NCBI GenBank assembly: GCA_046330955.1 | Contig: JAXLRT010000003.1 | Coordinates: 186,001 to 250,000, forward strand | Direction: 5' to 3' | Source of the DNA: JADJPO01 sp046330955 | GTDB lineage: Bacteria; Actinomycetota; Actinomycetes; Actinomycetales; Kineosporiaceae | Length of the DNA stretch: 64,000 nucleotides | Shown here: positions 54,448-61,967 of the stretch, piece by piece | How the letters are laid out: the number at the start of each line of letters is the position of its first letter | How positions within the stretch are numbered: the stretch's first letter is position 1 | Notes under the pieces: model-generated | Databases searched by the model: none | Told to the model about the DNA's origin: nothing | Seen by the model: only the letters and a program-made list of their open reading frames with translations | Translations under genes and position numbers: made by a program

Positions 54448-54918
54448 TTACTCCTTTTGCTGCTTGTGTTCTCGCCAAGCAGTGACCAGCAAAAGGGAAT
54501 TCACGCCAGAACAACGCAGAGCAGACTCATAGTCGCTCTCCGGGGCACCCCACCCGCCGAGTCCATCAGCGTCTTCCCACCGTACGTCTAAACCTTGGTC
54601 ATTCATGCATTCTTTGGTCGCCGCCAGAGCTTCTCTCAGACTCGCCAGATTTAAGTTCCCGGACTGCAAGACGGAGATTTGTGAGTCGAGGTCTGCTCTT
54701 GATACGGGCGCTGCGAACATCACCCAGCCAATAAGCTCGGCCAGTTCCTCTTCGCCATAAGGCGGCACTACCCACATAGAACTCGCATCTCTTCTCTCGA
54801 CTGGACCAGGCTCACCAGCATTAAAGCATCCACCAACGGAGGCTGCCAGGAGAAGTATCAGAACAAATGTGGCAGCCCATGACCGCACCGAACCGATCGC
54901 TGCAGCTGGGATGGCCAC
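54448..54918 (-). CDS. Small lipoprotein, low GC, unknown function
   Basis: A 156-residue protein with a lipoprotein signal (SWAATFVLILLLAASVGGC; lipobox ASVGGC, lipid-modified Cys near residue 30). A mature acidic domain follows (EEELAELIGWVMFAAPVSRADL, ATKECMNDQGLDVRWEDADG) with two more cysteines. The GTG at 54918 has an AGAGGA ribosome site at proper spacing; longer versions upstream lack one. Base composition is clearly lower in GC than the rest of the window, and codon choice is less biased, which points to horizontal acquisition. No family recognised. Confidence 0.6.
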   Translation of the reverse strand: MAIPAAAIGSVRSWAATFVLILLLAASVGGCFNAGEPGPVERRDASSMWVVPPYGEEELAELIGWVMFAAPVSRADLDSQISVLQSGNLNLASLREALAATKECMNDQGLDVRWEDADGLGGWGAPESDYESALRCSGVNSLLLVTAWREHKQQKE

Positions 54919-55158
54919 TCTGGATCCTCTACTCTTGGAGTGATACTCGTTCTCACCAAGCGAGCCCGAGGCGGTTACGCCCGACCCGTGCCCCGTCGAC
55001 CCCGCGTAGTGCCGAGTTCCAATATTGGTCCTGTCAGCACTGACGAATGTGTCATTAGATTTACAGGGATCGGAGTAGATAGAATTCCACCACTGCAAGG
55101 TCCCAACTTGAAAGATTCAACTGACATAGGGGCATTTGGGCGCGGAGGTCCATCCCCA

Positions 55159-55621
55159 GGTGAGCCGGTGCTACCGGCGGTGCCCGGTGGGTTCACCCTG
55201 GACGACTTCGTCATCGACCACGACGAACAGGCCGTGACCTGCCCAGCAGGTCACACCCGGCCGATCACGCCGACCCGGACGGTGACGTTGGGAAAGCTGT
55301 GCACCGGTTGCCCGCTGCGCGCGAAGTGCACCACGGCCAAGACCGGCCGGTCGATGACCATCCATCAGCACGAGGGGTTGCTGCGTGCAGCCCGGGCACA
55401 GGGGCGCACCCCGGAGTTCAAGCAGGCCTACCCCACCCGCTCGAACGTCGAAACGGACCGTCGCCCACGTCGCCACCCAGAACGGGCGCCGGATCAAGCT
55501 GCGCCACCTGGGTGTCGAGGCGAACAACGCCTGGCTGCTTACCCGAGCCGCCGCGTTGAACCTGCGCACCCTGCTCAAACACGGCCTCACCCGCCGCGAC
55601 GGGGACTGGGCCTTGGCCTGA
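55159..55621 (+). pseudogene. IS1182-like transposase C-terminal remnant, frameshifted
   Basis: The first part reads FTLDDFVIDHDEQAVTCPAG, then KLCTGCPLRAKCTTAKTGRS and the start of the AYPTRSNVE block. This is the cysteine-containing middle region of IS1182/IS5-type transposases. Near 55450 the frame shifts, and the next frame continues RTVAHVATQNGRRIKLRHLG, then EANNAWLLTRAAALNLRTLL to a stop at 55621. The N-terminal half is absent and there is no intact copy in the window. A 16-base palindrome (55756-55771, GGCCTCTTGAGAGGCC) lies about 135 bases beyond. Confidence 0.75.
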
Positions 55622-55829
55622 GCGGCCTCAGCCAGGCCCGCCCGGCCACGCGCAGGCCTGTCTTGACGCCAATACAGCCACACGGAACCCTCAATACCGG
55701 CGAGGAGGGCGAACTCGTTGTCCACCCCGCAAGGGACAGGACCCCGCCGCTCGACGGCCTCTTGAGAGGCCCTCCTCGCCGCCACCCCACCATGACCGTC
55801 AACCAGACCCTGGGCAGTCCCGCGGCGTC

Positions 55830-55911
55830 CTAGTATGGGTCCGCAGCGAACACCCACAAACCCATCGTCAGGTAGGCCACCACGTGCGGCGGAAGCTTCC
55901 CACCCGAACCC
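55830..55911 (-). pseudogene. N-terminal fragment of an IS4-type transposase
   Basis: The minus strand reads GKLPPHVVAYLTMGLWVFAA followed by DPY and a stop. The KLPPHVVAYLTMGLW pattern is the N-terminal domain seen in IS4-type transposases of actinomycetes. Both flanks stop matching immediately, so only about 27 residues remain. It abuts the IS1182 remnant region, implying repeated insertion and decay here. Confidence 0.5.
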
Positions 55912-55974
55912 TTGCACCCACGTCGCGGCCGTAGGCTTGAATGCCCTAGCTCTAGCTGGAGGAGCCCGACTCGT

Positions 55975-56148
55975 TCACCAACTGAGGATGACCTGCTGGA
56001 GAACCTCGCGGGTGCGTTCGGCAACGAGTGCTGACGGAAGAGCCCCACGGCAGGCCAGCGCGCGGACGACGGATCGGGTGACGGGGTCACTCCCCCACGT
56101 GTCGACGACCAGCGCCACCAGCTCCACAGCCCGTGCATCCGCCCCCAC
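55975..56148 (-). CDS. Possible truncated or small protein, unknown
   Basis: A 57-residue reading frame with high third-position GC. It contains ADARAVELVALVVDTWGSDP and ends AERTREVLQQVILSW. It looks like the C-terminal helical end of a soluble protein rather than random sequence. The only start is a GTG at 56148, which overlaps the vapB start on the other strand by 16 bases. It may be a stranded remnant of a gene broken by the neighbouring transposase insertions. Not recognised. Confidence 0.3.
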   Translation of the reverse strand: MGADARAVELVALVVDTWGSDPVTRSVVRALACRGALPSALVAERTREVLQQVILSW

Positions 56149-56378
56149 ACGTCACCGAGAAGGGCCAGGTCACCATCCCGAAGCAGCTGCGCGATGATCT
56201 GGGTATCGAGCCGGGAACCGAGGTGACCTTCGAGCGCACCGACGACGGCATCCTGATCCGTCGGTCCGCTCAGGAACCGACCCGTGGGCAGCGCCTGGTC
56301 GAGCGGATCCGCGGCCGGGGGGACGTGCCCATGACCACCGACGAGATCATGGCGCTGACCCGCGGAACGCGGGAATGA
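56133..56378 (+). CDS. vapB: AbrB-type antitoxin VapB
   Basis: An 81-residue antitoxin. The N-terminal SpoVT-AbrB fold is VTEKGQVTIPKQLRDDLGIE, then PGTEVTFERTDDGILIRR. The C-terminal tail (RLVERIRGRGDVPMTTDEIM) should wrap around the toxin. The GTG at 56133 is the only start before the conserved VTEKGQVTIP. The stop overlaps the vapC start by 4 bases (ATGA), the usual layout. Expected to repress its own operon as a VapBC complex. Confidence 0.87.
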   Translation: MHPPPHVTEKGQVTIPKQLRDDLGIEPGTEVTFERTDDGILIRRSAQEPTRGQRLVERIRGRGDVPMTTDEIMALTRGTRE

Positions 56379-56779
56379 CCGCGACGCTGGTCGACTCCAA
56401 CGTCCTCCTCGATCTGCTCACCGAGGACCCTGCGTGGCAGGCCTGGTCAGCGGACGCCGTGGCGACGGCTGCCGACGCCGGCCCGCTGCTGATCAACCCG
56501 ATCATCTACGCGGAGGTCTCCGTTCGATTCACCAGGATCGAGGATCTCGACACCGCCCTGTCACCCAACGACTTTCACCGCACTCCGCTGCCCTGGTCGG
56601 CGGCGTTCCTGGCAGGCAAGGCCTTCACCAGGTATCGGCGGGCGGGCGGGTCGCACACCACGACCCTTCCGGACTTCTTCATCGGGGCGCATGCCGCCAT
56701 CGCCGACCTGACCTTGCTGACCCGCGACGCAGCGCGTTATCGCACGTTCTTCCCCACCGTTCGCCTCGTCGCCCCCTGA
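56375..56779 (+). CDS. vapC: PIN-domain toxin VapC
   Basis: A 134-residue PIN-domain ribonuclease. The four acidic positions are present: D7 in LVDSNVLLDLL, Glu in YAEVSVRF, Asp in LPDFFIGAHA and Asp in LLTRDAARY. In the family these bind magnesium and cut tRNA or rRNA. It is coupled to vapB and ends 10 bases before the convergent gamma-glutamyltransferase stop. This module marks the right edge of the island that begins near 54.4 kb. Confidence 0.88.
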   Translation: MTATLVDSNVLLDLLTEDPAWQAWSADAVATAADAGPLLINPIIYAEVSVRFTRIEDLDTALSPNDFHRTPLPWSAAFLAGKAFTRYRRAGGSHTTTLPDFFIGAHAAIADLTLLTRDAARYRTFFPTVRLVAP

Positions 56780-56789
56780 CGAGTCGACG

Positions 56790-58664
56790 TCACGGCCGGA
56801 CCACTCCAGCACTGCCGCCGCCACGGCGGGTGGGTTCCGCCGCAGCCAGCACTCGGCCGTCCCGCAGGAGCTCGACGCCGGTGGCGGCGCCGATCTCGGG
56901 CGCGGCGCTGAACGTGTGCCCGAGCGCGGCCAGCCCCGCGGTGGCGAAGCCCGGCTCGGCCTGGGACGACGTGCCATTGCGTTCGCTCACCCGTGGCGCG
57001 GCGATCGCCTGCGGCAGCGTCATGCCGAAGTCCAGCCGGTTCAACAGGGTCTGCAGCACGGTGGTGATGATCGTCGCGCCACCCGGCGATCCCACGGCCA
57101 GAAGCGGAGTGCCGTGGCTCAGCACGATGGTCGGGGCCATCGAACTGCGCGGCCGCTTGCCCGGCGCCGGCAGGTTCGGGTCGTGGCCGCCCTGGGTGTC
57201 GGTGAAGTTGAAGTCGGTCAGCTCGTTGTTGAGCAGGAAGCCACGCCCCGGGACGACGATGCCGCTGCCGCCGGTCTGCTCGATGGTGAGGGTGTAGGCG
57301 ACCACGTTGCCCCACCGGTCGGCCACGGTCAGGTGGGTGGTCGACAGCCCCTCCCGCTCGGCGGCCGCAGCACCGGACGCCGCGGCGCCGCACGCGATGC
57401 GGTTCTCCGGGCTCGGCACGCCCGGCGCGATCGGCCGCGGCAACGTCGAGGCCGCTGTGATCAGGCAGGCCCGTTCGGCGGCGAAGGCGTCCGAGAGCAG
57501 GTCCTTCAGCGGCACCTCGACCGCAGCCGGGTCACCGACGTACCGGTTGCGGTCGGCGAAGGCGAGCCCGCTCGCCTCGAGATAGCGGTGCAGGGCCTGG
57601 GTTCGGTCGAGGCGCGACAACGACGACCGCTCCAGGATGTTCAGCGCCTCGGCCACCGTCGAGCCCCCGCTGGACGGCGGTGCCATGCCATACACGTCCA
57701 GCCCGCGGTAGCCGATGTGGGTCGGCGCCCGGCCGATCACGCGGTAGCCGGCCAGATCGTTCTGCGTGATCAGTCCCGGCCGGACGACGCGGGTGGCGGC
57801 CGGGTCGACCGGCGGCGCCTGCGCGGTCTTGACCAGCTCGGTGCCGATGGCCCCGCGGTAGAAGACCTTCGGGCCCTGCTGCGCGATCAGCCGGTAGGTG
57901 CGCGCCAGGTCGGGGTTGCGGAACACACTGCCCACCGCCGGCGGTTGGCCGCCGGGCAGGAAGAGGGCCTTGGTCGCCGGGAAGTCGGCGAACCGAGCGG
58001 CGTTGTCGGCCGTCTGCTGGCGGAACGTGGCGTCGACCGCGAATCCGTTCTGTGCCACGGCGATCGCGGGCTGCAGCGCCTGCCGCAGCGACAGCGAGCC
58101 CCACGACGACAACGCGCTCTGCCAGGTGGCCAACGTGCCCGGGACCCCCACCGACAACCCGCTGGTGACCGCCTCGGCGAACGGGATCGCCACCCCACCG
58201 GGGGCGAAGCTGTCGGCGCGCATCGCCGCCGGGGCGCTCTCACGACCGTCCAGGGTGGACACCCGGCGGTGCTTCGCGTCGTAGTAGACGAAGAACCCGC
58301 CACCACCGATGCCGGCCGAATAGGGCTCGGTCACGCCCAGGGTCGCGGCAGCGGCCACCGCGGCGTCCACAGCGTTGCCCCCACGGCGCAGGACGTCGAC
58401 CGCGACTCGCGTGGCGTCCGCATCGACGATGGCCGCCGCTCCCCCGTGGCCGACGGCCGTCGGCACCTTGGCCGATGTCGCACGCGCAGCAGTGGCAGGC
58501 GAGGTCACGCCGGGCGAGGTCGTGGCGGCCACAGCGGCGCCCGGCATCCCCGTCGCGGTCATGACCACCGCCAGCGCGCCGAGGAGGGTTCCGCGGGCCG
58601 TCCGCGCCCTACCCGTCGGTCGCTGCCGGGCAGCGCGTGTGGCGTGACTCGTGACTCGGCTCAT
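56790..58664 (-). CDS. ggt: Gamma-glutamyltransferase, exported
   Basis: A 624-residue periplasmic or secreted Ntn-hydrolase. A basic N-terminus and hydrophobic stretch to AAVAAT at about residue 48 form the signal peptide. The large subunit (about 50-441) has GGNAVDAAVAAAATLGVTEP and GGGGFFVYYD. Autocleavage exposes T442 in GLSTTHLTVADRWGNVV. The small subunit has PGRGFLLNNELTDF, PRSSMAPTIV and AVGSPGGATI, the oxyanion and substrate sites. All catalytic elements are present. Substrates are gamma-glutamyl thiols; in actinomycetes glutathione is rare, so imported or other gamma-glutamyl compounds are likelier. ATG start at 58664. Confidence 0.93.
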   Translation of the reverse strand: MSRVTSHATRAARQRPTGRARTARGTLLGALAVVMTATGMPGAAVAATTSPGVTSPATAARATSAKVPTAVGHGGAAAIVDADATRVAVDVLRRGGNAVDAAVAAAATLGVTEPYSAGIGGGGFFVYYDAKHRRVSTLDGRESAPAAMRADSFAPGGVAIPFAEAVTSGLSVGVPGTLATWQSALSSWGSLSLRQALQPAIAVAQNGFAVDATFRQQTADNAARFADFPATKALFLPGGQPPAVGSVFRNPDLARTYRLIAQQGPKVFYRGAIGTELVKTAQAPPVDPAATRVVRPGLITQNDLAGYRVIGRAPTHIGYRGLDVYGMAPPSSGGSTVAEALNILERSSLSRLDRTQALHRYLEASGLAFADRNRYVGDPAAVEVPLKDLLSDAFAAERACLITAASTLPRPIAPGVPSPENRIACGAAASGAAAAEREGLSTTHLTVADRWGNVVAYTLTIEQTGGSGIVVPGRGFLLNNELTDFNFTDTQGGHDPNLPAPGKRPRSSMAPTIVLSHGTPLLAVGSPGGATIITTVLQTLLNRLDFGMTLPQAIAAPRVSERNGTSSQAEPGFATAGLAALGHTFSAAPEIGAATGVELLRDGRVLAAAEPTRRGGGSAGVVRP

Positions 58665-58764
58665 CGTCGTCCCTCGCCGTCCGGCTCGACTCTGGAATCA
58701 TCCCCAACGGGGCATATCTCCCAACATGCCACACGTTCCCCCGGGGATCACCCCCACAGCCGCC

Positions 58765-58832
58765 CCATGATCACCGTTCGGACTCCACCTCGCGGGGTTC
58801 TCGTCCCGGATCCGGATCCCCGACGGTGATCA
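58765..58832. repeat. Intergenic element: CCATGATCACCGTT ... ACGGTGATCA
   Basis: TGATCACCGT (58768-58777) and ACGGTGATCA (58823-58832) are a perfect 10 bp inverted pair 45 bases apart, with GGATCCGGATCC between. The left 14-mer is identical to one at 24015. The element lies in the divergent region between ggt and pgi and resembles the pair at 52996-53170. Confidence 0.6.
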
Positions 58833-58901
58833 CGGAGTGAGTGTGACGAAGACACGTCTCACGTCCTGGCCCCCGACCACCGAACGCGGCAGGGTGGTCT
58901 C

Positions 58902-60554
58902 GTGACTACCTCTGCCGCCCCCCTGGTCAGCACCCGCCCGGAGTGGGCCGCGCTCGCCGCCCACGCCCAGGCCCTGCGCGAGACCCACCTGCGCGATCTG
59001 TTCGCGGCCGACCCCACCCGAGGTGAGCGCTACACCGTCGAGGTGGCCGGGCTGCACCTCGACTACGCCAAGCACCGGATCACCGACGAGACGCTCGACC
59101 TGCTGGTCGCGCTCGCCGAGGCGGTCGACCTGCGCGGGGCGACGACGCGCATGATGACCGGCGCGAAGATCAACGTCACCGAGGGCCGCGCCGTCCTGCA
59201 CACCGCGCTGCGGGCTCCCGCCGACGCGGACATCGAAGTGGACGGACACAACGTCGTCCCCGATGTTCACGCCGTGCTGGACGCCATGGCGGGCTTCGCC
59301 GAGCAGGTGCGCAGCGGCGCCTGGAAGGGCGTCACCGGCAAGGCGATCACCACCGTGGTCAACATCGGCATCGGCGGCAGCGACCTCGGCCCGGCCATGG
59401 CCACCTTCGCCCTGGCGCCGTACGCGGCGAAGAACCTCGACGTGCGCTTCGTCTCGAACGTGGATGGCGACGACATCGCCTACAAGACAGCCGATCTGGA
59501 CGCCGAGACCACCCTGTTCATCATCGCCTCCAAGACCTTCACCACCCAGGAGACGATGACCAACGCCGCCAGCGCGCGGGCGTGGCTGCTGGAGCGGCTG
59601 GGCGCCGACGCCGGGGACGACGCGGTGGCCCGCCACTTCGTCGCCGTCTCGACCGCTGCCGACGAGGTGGCCGCCTTCGGCATCGACACCGCCAACATGT
59701 TCGGCTTCTGGGACTGGGTGGGCGGTCGCTACTCGATGGACTCCGCGGTCGGGCTCTCGCTGATGATCGCCATCGGGCCGGAGGCGTTCGGTGACCTGCT
59801 GGCCGGCTTCCGCGCCGTCGACGAGCACTTCGCCACCGCCGACTACCGGCAGAACGCCCCGGCGCTGATGGGGCTGCTGGGCATCTGGTACGGCAACTTC
59901 TTCGGCGCCCAGAGCCACGTGGTGCTGCCGTACGCGCAGTACCTCGACTCCTTCGCCGACTACCTGCAGCAGCTCGACATGGAGTCCAACGGCAAGTCGG
60001 TCACCATCGACGGCACCCGGGTCGACTACGAGACCGGCCCGGTGGTCTGGGGTACGCCCGGCACCAACGGCCAGCACGCGTACTACCAGCTGCTGCACCA
60101 GGGCACGAAGCTGATCCCGGCCGACTTCATCGGGTTCCTGCACCCGGGCGAGGAGGTGGGGGTGCACCACGACCTGCTGATGGCCAACTTCTTCGCCCAG
60201 ACCGAGGCGCTGGCGTTCGGCAAGAGCGCCGAGGCCGTGGCCGCCGAGGGTGCCACCGGCGCGCTGATCGCCCACAAGACGTTCGAGGGCAACCGGCCGA
60301 CGACCACCATCCTGGGCGACAAGCTGACCCCGTTCACGCTGGGTGCACTGATCGCGCTGTACGAGCACAAGGTGTTCACCCAGGGCATCGTGTGGGGCCT
60401 GAACTCCTTCGACCAGTGGGGGGTTCAGCTCGGCAAGGTGCTCGCCAACCGGATCGCCCCCGAACTGACCGCGGACGACGCCCCCGAGCTGGCCCACGAC
60501 TCCTCGACCAACGCCCTGATCCGCCGCTACCGGGCTGCCCGGGGCCGCGCCTGA
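58902..60554 (+). CDS. pgi: Glucose-6-phosphate isomerase
   Basis: Interconverts glucose-6-phosphate and fructose-6-phosphate. The 550-residue protein has VVNIGIGGSDLGPAMATFAL, FIIASKTFTTQETMTNA and GTNGQHAYYQLLHQGTKL with catalytic Glu and His nearby. FWDWVGGRYSMDSAVGLS and the C-terminal catalytic Lys region are also present. Full length for the family. GTG start at 58902. It feeds glucose-6-phosphate to the fused trehalose synthase encoded at 22-24 kb, but the genes are unlinked. Confidence 0.96.
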   Translation: MTTSAAPLVSTRPEWAALAAHAQALRETHLRDLFAADPTRGERYTVEVAGLHLDYAKHRITDETLDLLVALAEAVDLRGATTRMMTGAKINVTEGRAVLHTALRAPADADIEVDGHNVVPDVHAVLDAMAGFAEQVRSGAWKGVTGKAITTVVNIGIGGSDLGPAMATFALAPYAAKNLDVRFVSNVDGDDIAYKTADLDAETTLFIIASKTFTTQETMTNAASARAWLLERLGADAGDDAVARHFVAVSTAADEVAAFGIDTANMFGFWDWVGGRYSMDSAVGLSLMIAIGPEAFGDLLAGFRAVDEHFATADYRQNAPALMGLLGIWYGNFFGAQSHVVLPYAQYLDSFADYLQQLDMESNGKSVTIDGTRVDYETGPVVWGTPGTNGQHAYYQLLHQGTKLIPADFIGFLHPGEEVGVHHDLLMANFFAQTEALAFGKSAEAVAAEGATGALIAHKTFEGNRPTTTILGDKLTPFTLGALIALYEHKVFTQGIVWGLNSFDQWGVQLGKVLANRIAPELTADDAPELAHDSSTNALIRRYRAARGRA

Positions 60555-60578
60555 GCGTCATCGGGTGGACGTACCGAG

Positions 60579-60670
60579 TCACTGAGCATCGGTTGGCGAC
60601 ACTGACGGGCGAGTAGAACACCAGCACAGTGACACCGCCGGACGACAGTGACATCACCTGGTGCTCAGTG
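60579..60670. repeat. Upstream dyad array: CACTG x2, 27 bp step, CAGTG x3
   Basis: CACTG starts at 60580 and 60600; CAGTG starts at 60627, 60646 and 60666. Steps are 20, 27, 19 and 20 bp. Flanking bases are mostly TCACTGA or ACACTGAC on the left and ACAGTGAC on the right. The array lies between the pgi stop (60554) and the AbiEi-DUF559 gene, ending 131 bases before its ATG. Its geometry is repeated on the far side of that gene. Confidence 0.75.
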
Positions 60671-60801
60671 GCTGCGCCGAACTCGCGTCGGCCTCGCGAC
60701 GACGTCGACGATGCGGCCACAGCCCACCGGACCGGCGCTGTCGTCCACAGCTCGCCGAGGCCGGGCGGCATCGTGAACGGCGATTGGGCAGGCTGCCCGG
60801 C

Positions 60802-61806
60802 ATGCCAGCCTTCGCGACCTCGCCCGTCGGGACCCGACAGGTCAGCTTCGATGTCCTGGCCCTCGCCAGCAACGGGCTCTTCAGCTCGACGGCCGCGGTC
60901 ACGGCGGGCATTCACCCGAATGTGCTCCGAGGCGCCGTCCGCCAGGGCGACGTCGTCCGCCTCCGCCGGGGGTGGTATGCGCTCGCCGCGTCTCGCCGTA
61001 CTCCCGAGGGCTGGCACGAACTGCGGCTCCGGGCGGAACTCGCCAGCCGGAGCCACGAGCTGATCGCCACCCACGACAGCGCCCTGGTGATGCTCGGTCT
61101 ACCCGTGCGCCGCGACCGGTTGGACGCCGTGCACCTGGGCCGCATCGACTCCGGTCCCACCGGTCGACGATCGGCCCGGGATACCCGGGCCGCAACGTCG
61201 GGCTCCGGAGCAGACCGCGCGGTGTGCGTCGTCCACCGGGTTCCGCCGTCGGCTCGGCACGACCGCCACTGTGTCGAACCGGCCTTCGCGGTCGTCCAAC
61301 TCGGCCTGGACGCCGGTCCCCGCGAGGCACTGGTCGCCGCCGACGCCGCGCTGCGCCGAGAGCTGATCTCGCCGAGCGACCTGACGCGCGCGGTCACGGC
61401 CTATCGACGAACCCCGGGCATCGCCCAGGTCCGCACCGCGGTGGCGTGGGCCGACGGGCGGGCCGAATCACCTGGCGAGTCCCGACTGCGCTTCCTCCTG
61501 CTCCGCCTGGGCTATCGCGTCGAGGTGCAGGCCGAGGTGTCGGCCGGGGGCAACACCTACCGGGCCGACCTGCGGGTCGCCGGATCCCGGGTGCTCGTCG
61601 AGTACGACGGCCTGGGCAAGTACGACGACCCCCACGAGCTGCGCCGGGAGCGTTTCCGTGAAGCGGCCCTCCGGGCGGACGGCTGGGACTTCGCACGCTT
61701 CGGTGCTGCTGACCTCGACGTCCCCGAACTGGTCAAACGACATGTCGACGCCGCCCTGGGCCGTGGCCGTGACGCGCTCCGGCGTGAGCCCAACGAGCGT
61801 CACTGA
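60802..61806 (+). CDS. AbiEi-type winged-helix plus DUF559 (Vsr-like) nuclease protein
   Basis: A 334-residue protein with two recognisable ends. The N-terminus (SFDVLALASNGLFSSTAAVT, then GIHPNVLRGAVRQGDVVRLR and RGWYAL) is the AbiEi antitoxin-type winged helix, a DNA-binding domain. The C-terminus is a DUF559 PD-(D/E)XK-type fold: ESPGESRLRFLLLRLGYRVE, then TYRADLRVAGSRVLVEYDGL with the D...E-x-D core, then GKYDDP. No AbiEii toxin gene is adjacent, so it is a solo gene. The ATG at 60802 directly precedes the winged helix. The gene is bracketed by CACTG/CAGTG arrays, and its stop codon overlaps the first site of the downstream array. Biological role unknown. Confidence 0.78.
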   Translation: MPAFATSPVGTRQVSFDVLALASNGLFSSTAAVTAGIHPNVLRGAVRQGDVVRLRRGWYALAASRRTPEGWHELRLRAELASRSHELIATHDSALVMLGLPVRRDRLDAVHLGRIDSGPTGRRSARDTRAATSGSGADRAVCVVHRVPPSARHDRHCVEPAFAVVQLGLDAGPREALVAADAALRRELISPSDLTRAVTAYRRTPGIAQVRTAVAWADGRAESPGESRLRFLLLRLGYRVEVQAEVSAGGNTYRADLRVAGSRVLVEYDGLGKYDDPHELRRERFREAALRADGWDFARFGAADLDVPELVKRHVDAALGRGRDALRREPNERH

Positions 61807-61949
61807 CCTCGTCGAGCCTCACTGACCACCCAGTGCTGTCACTGACATGCCGCCCGTGCACTGTGATGGCGGCACATCAGCATCTCAGTGCACTACTGCC
61901 AGGACAGTGCCCGCAGGCGCATCACAGTGCGCGTCCGGCCGCGACAGAG
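61800..61949. repeat. Downstream dyad array: CACTG x4, 27 bp step, CAGTG x3
   Basis: CACTG starts at 61801, 61820, 61840 and 61859; CAGTG starts at 61886, 61905 and 61925, with a CAGAG at 61945. Steps are 19, 20, 19, 27, 19, 20 and 20 bp. An extra CAGTG lies at 61831. Left sites mostly read TCACTGAC. The first site uses the last codon and stop of the AbiEi-DUF559 gene. Offsets right of the 27 bp step (+19, +39) are identical to the upstream array. It lies between convergent genes. Confidence 0.78.
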
Positions 61950-61967
61950 ACGCGACCGAGACGGTGA

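Noticed and set aside
54919..55098. N-terminal extension of the low-GC lipoprotein by 60 residues
   Set aside because: The extension would put an unrelated hydrophilic stretch before a normal lipoprotein signal. The GTG at 54918 has a proper AGAGGA site.
55171..55917. A 248-codon minus-strand frame across the transposase remnants
   Set aside because: It is antisense to clear transposase segments and changes character at each remnant boundary, so it is not one gene.
55835..56197. A 120-codon plus-strand frame between the transposase scrap and vapB
   Set aside because: It runs through the antisense of the transposase fragment into the vapB start, with no ribosome site and no coherent composition.
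60579..61949. CRISPR array as an explanation of the periodic CACTG/CAGTG repeats
   Set aside because: Repeated units are 5-8 bp, invert orientation at the centre and lack 28-37 bp direct repeats or cas genes.
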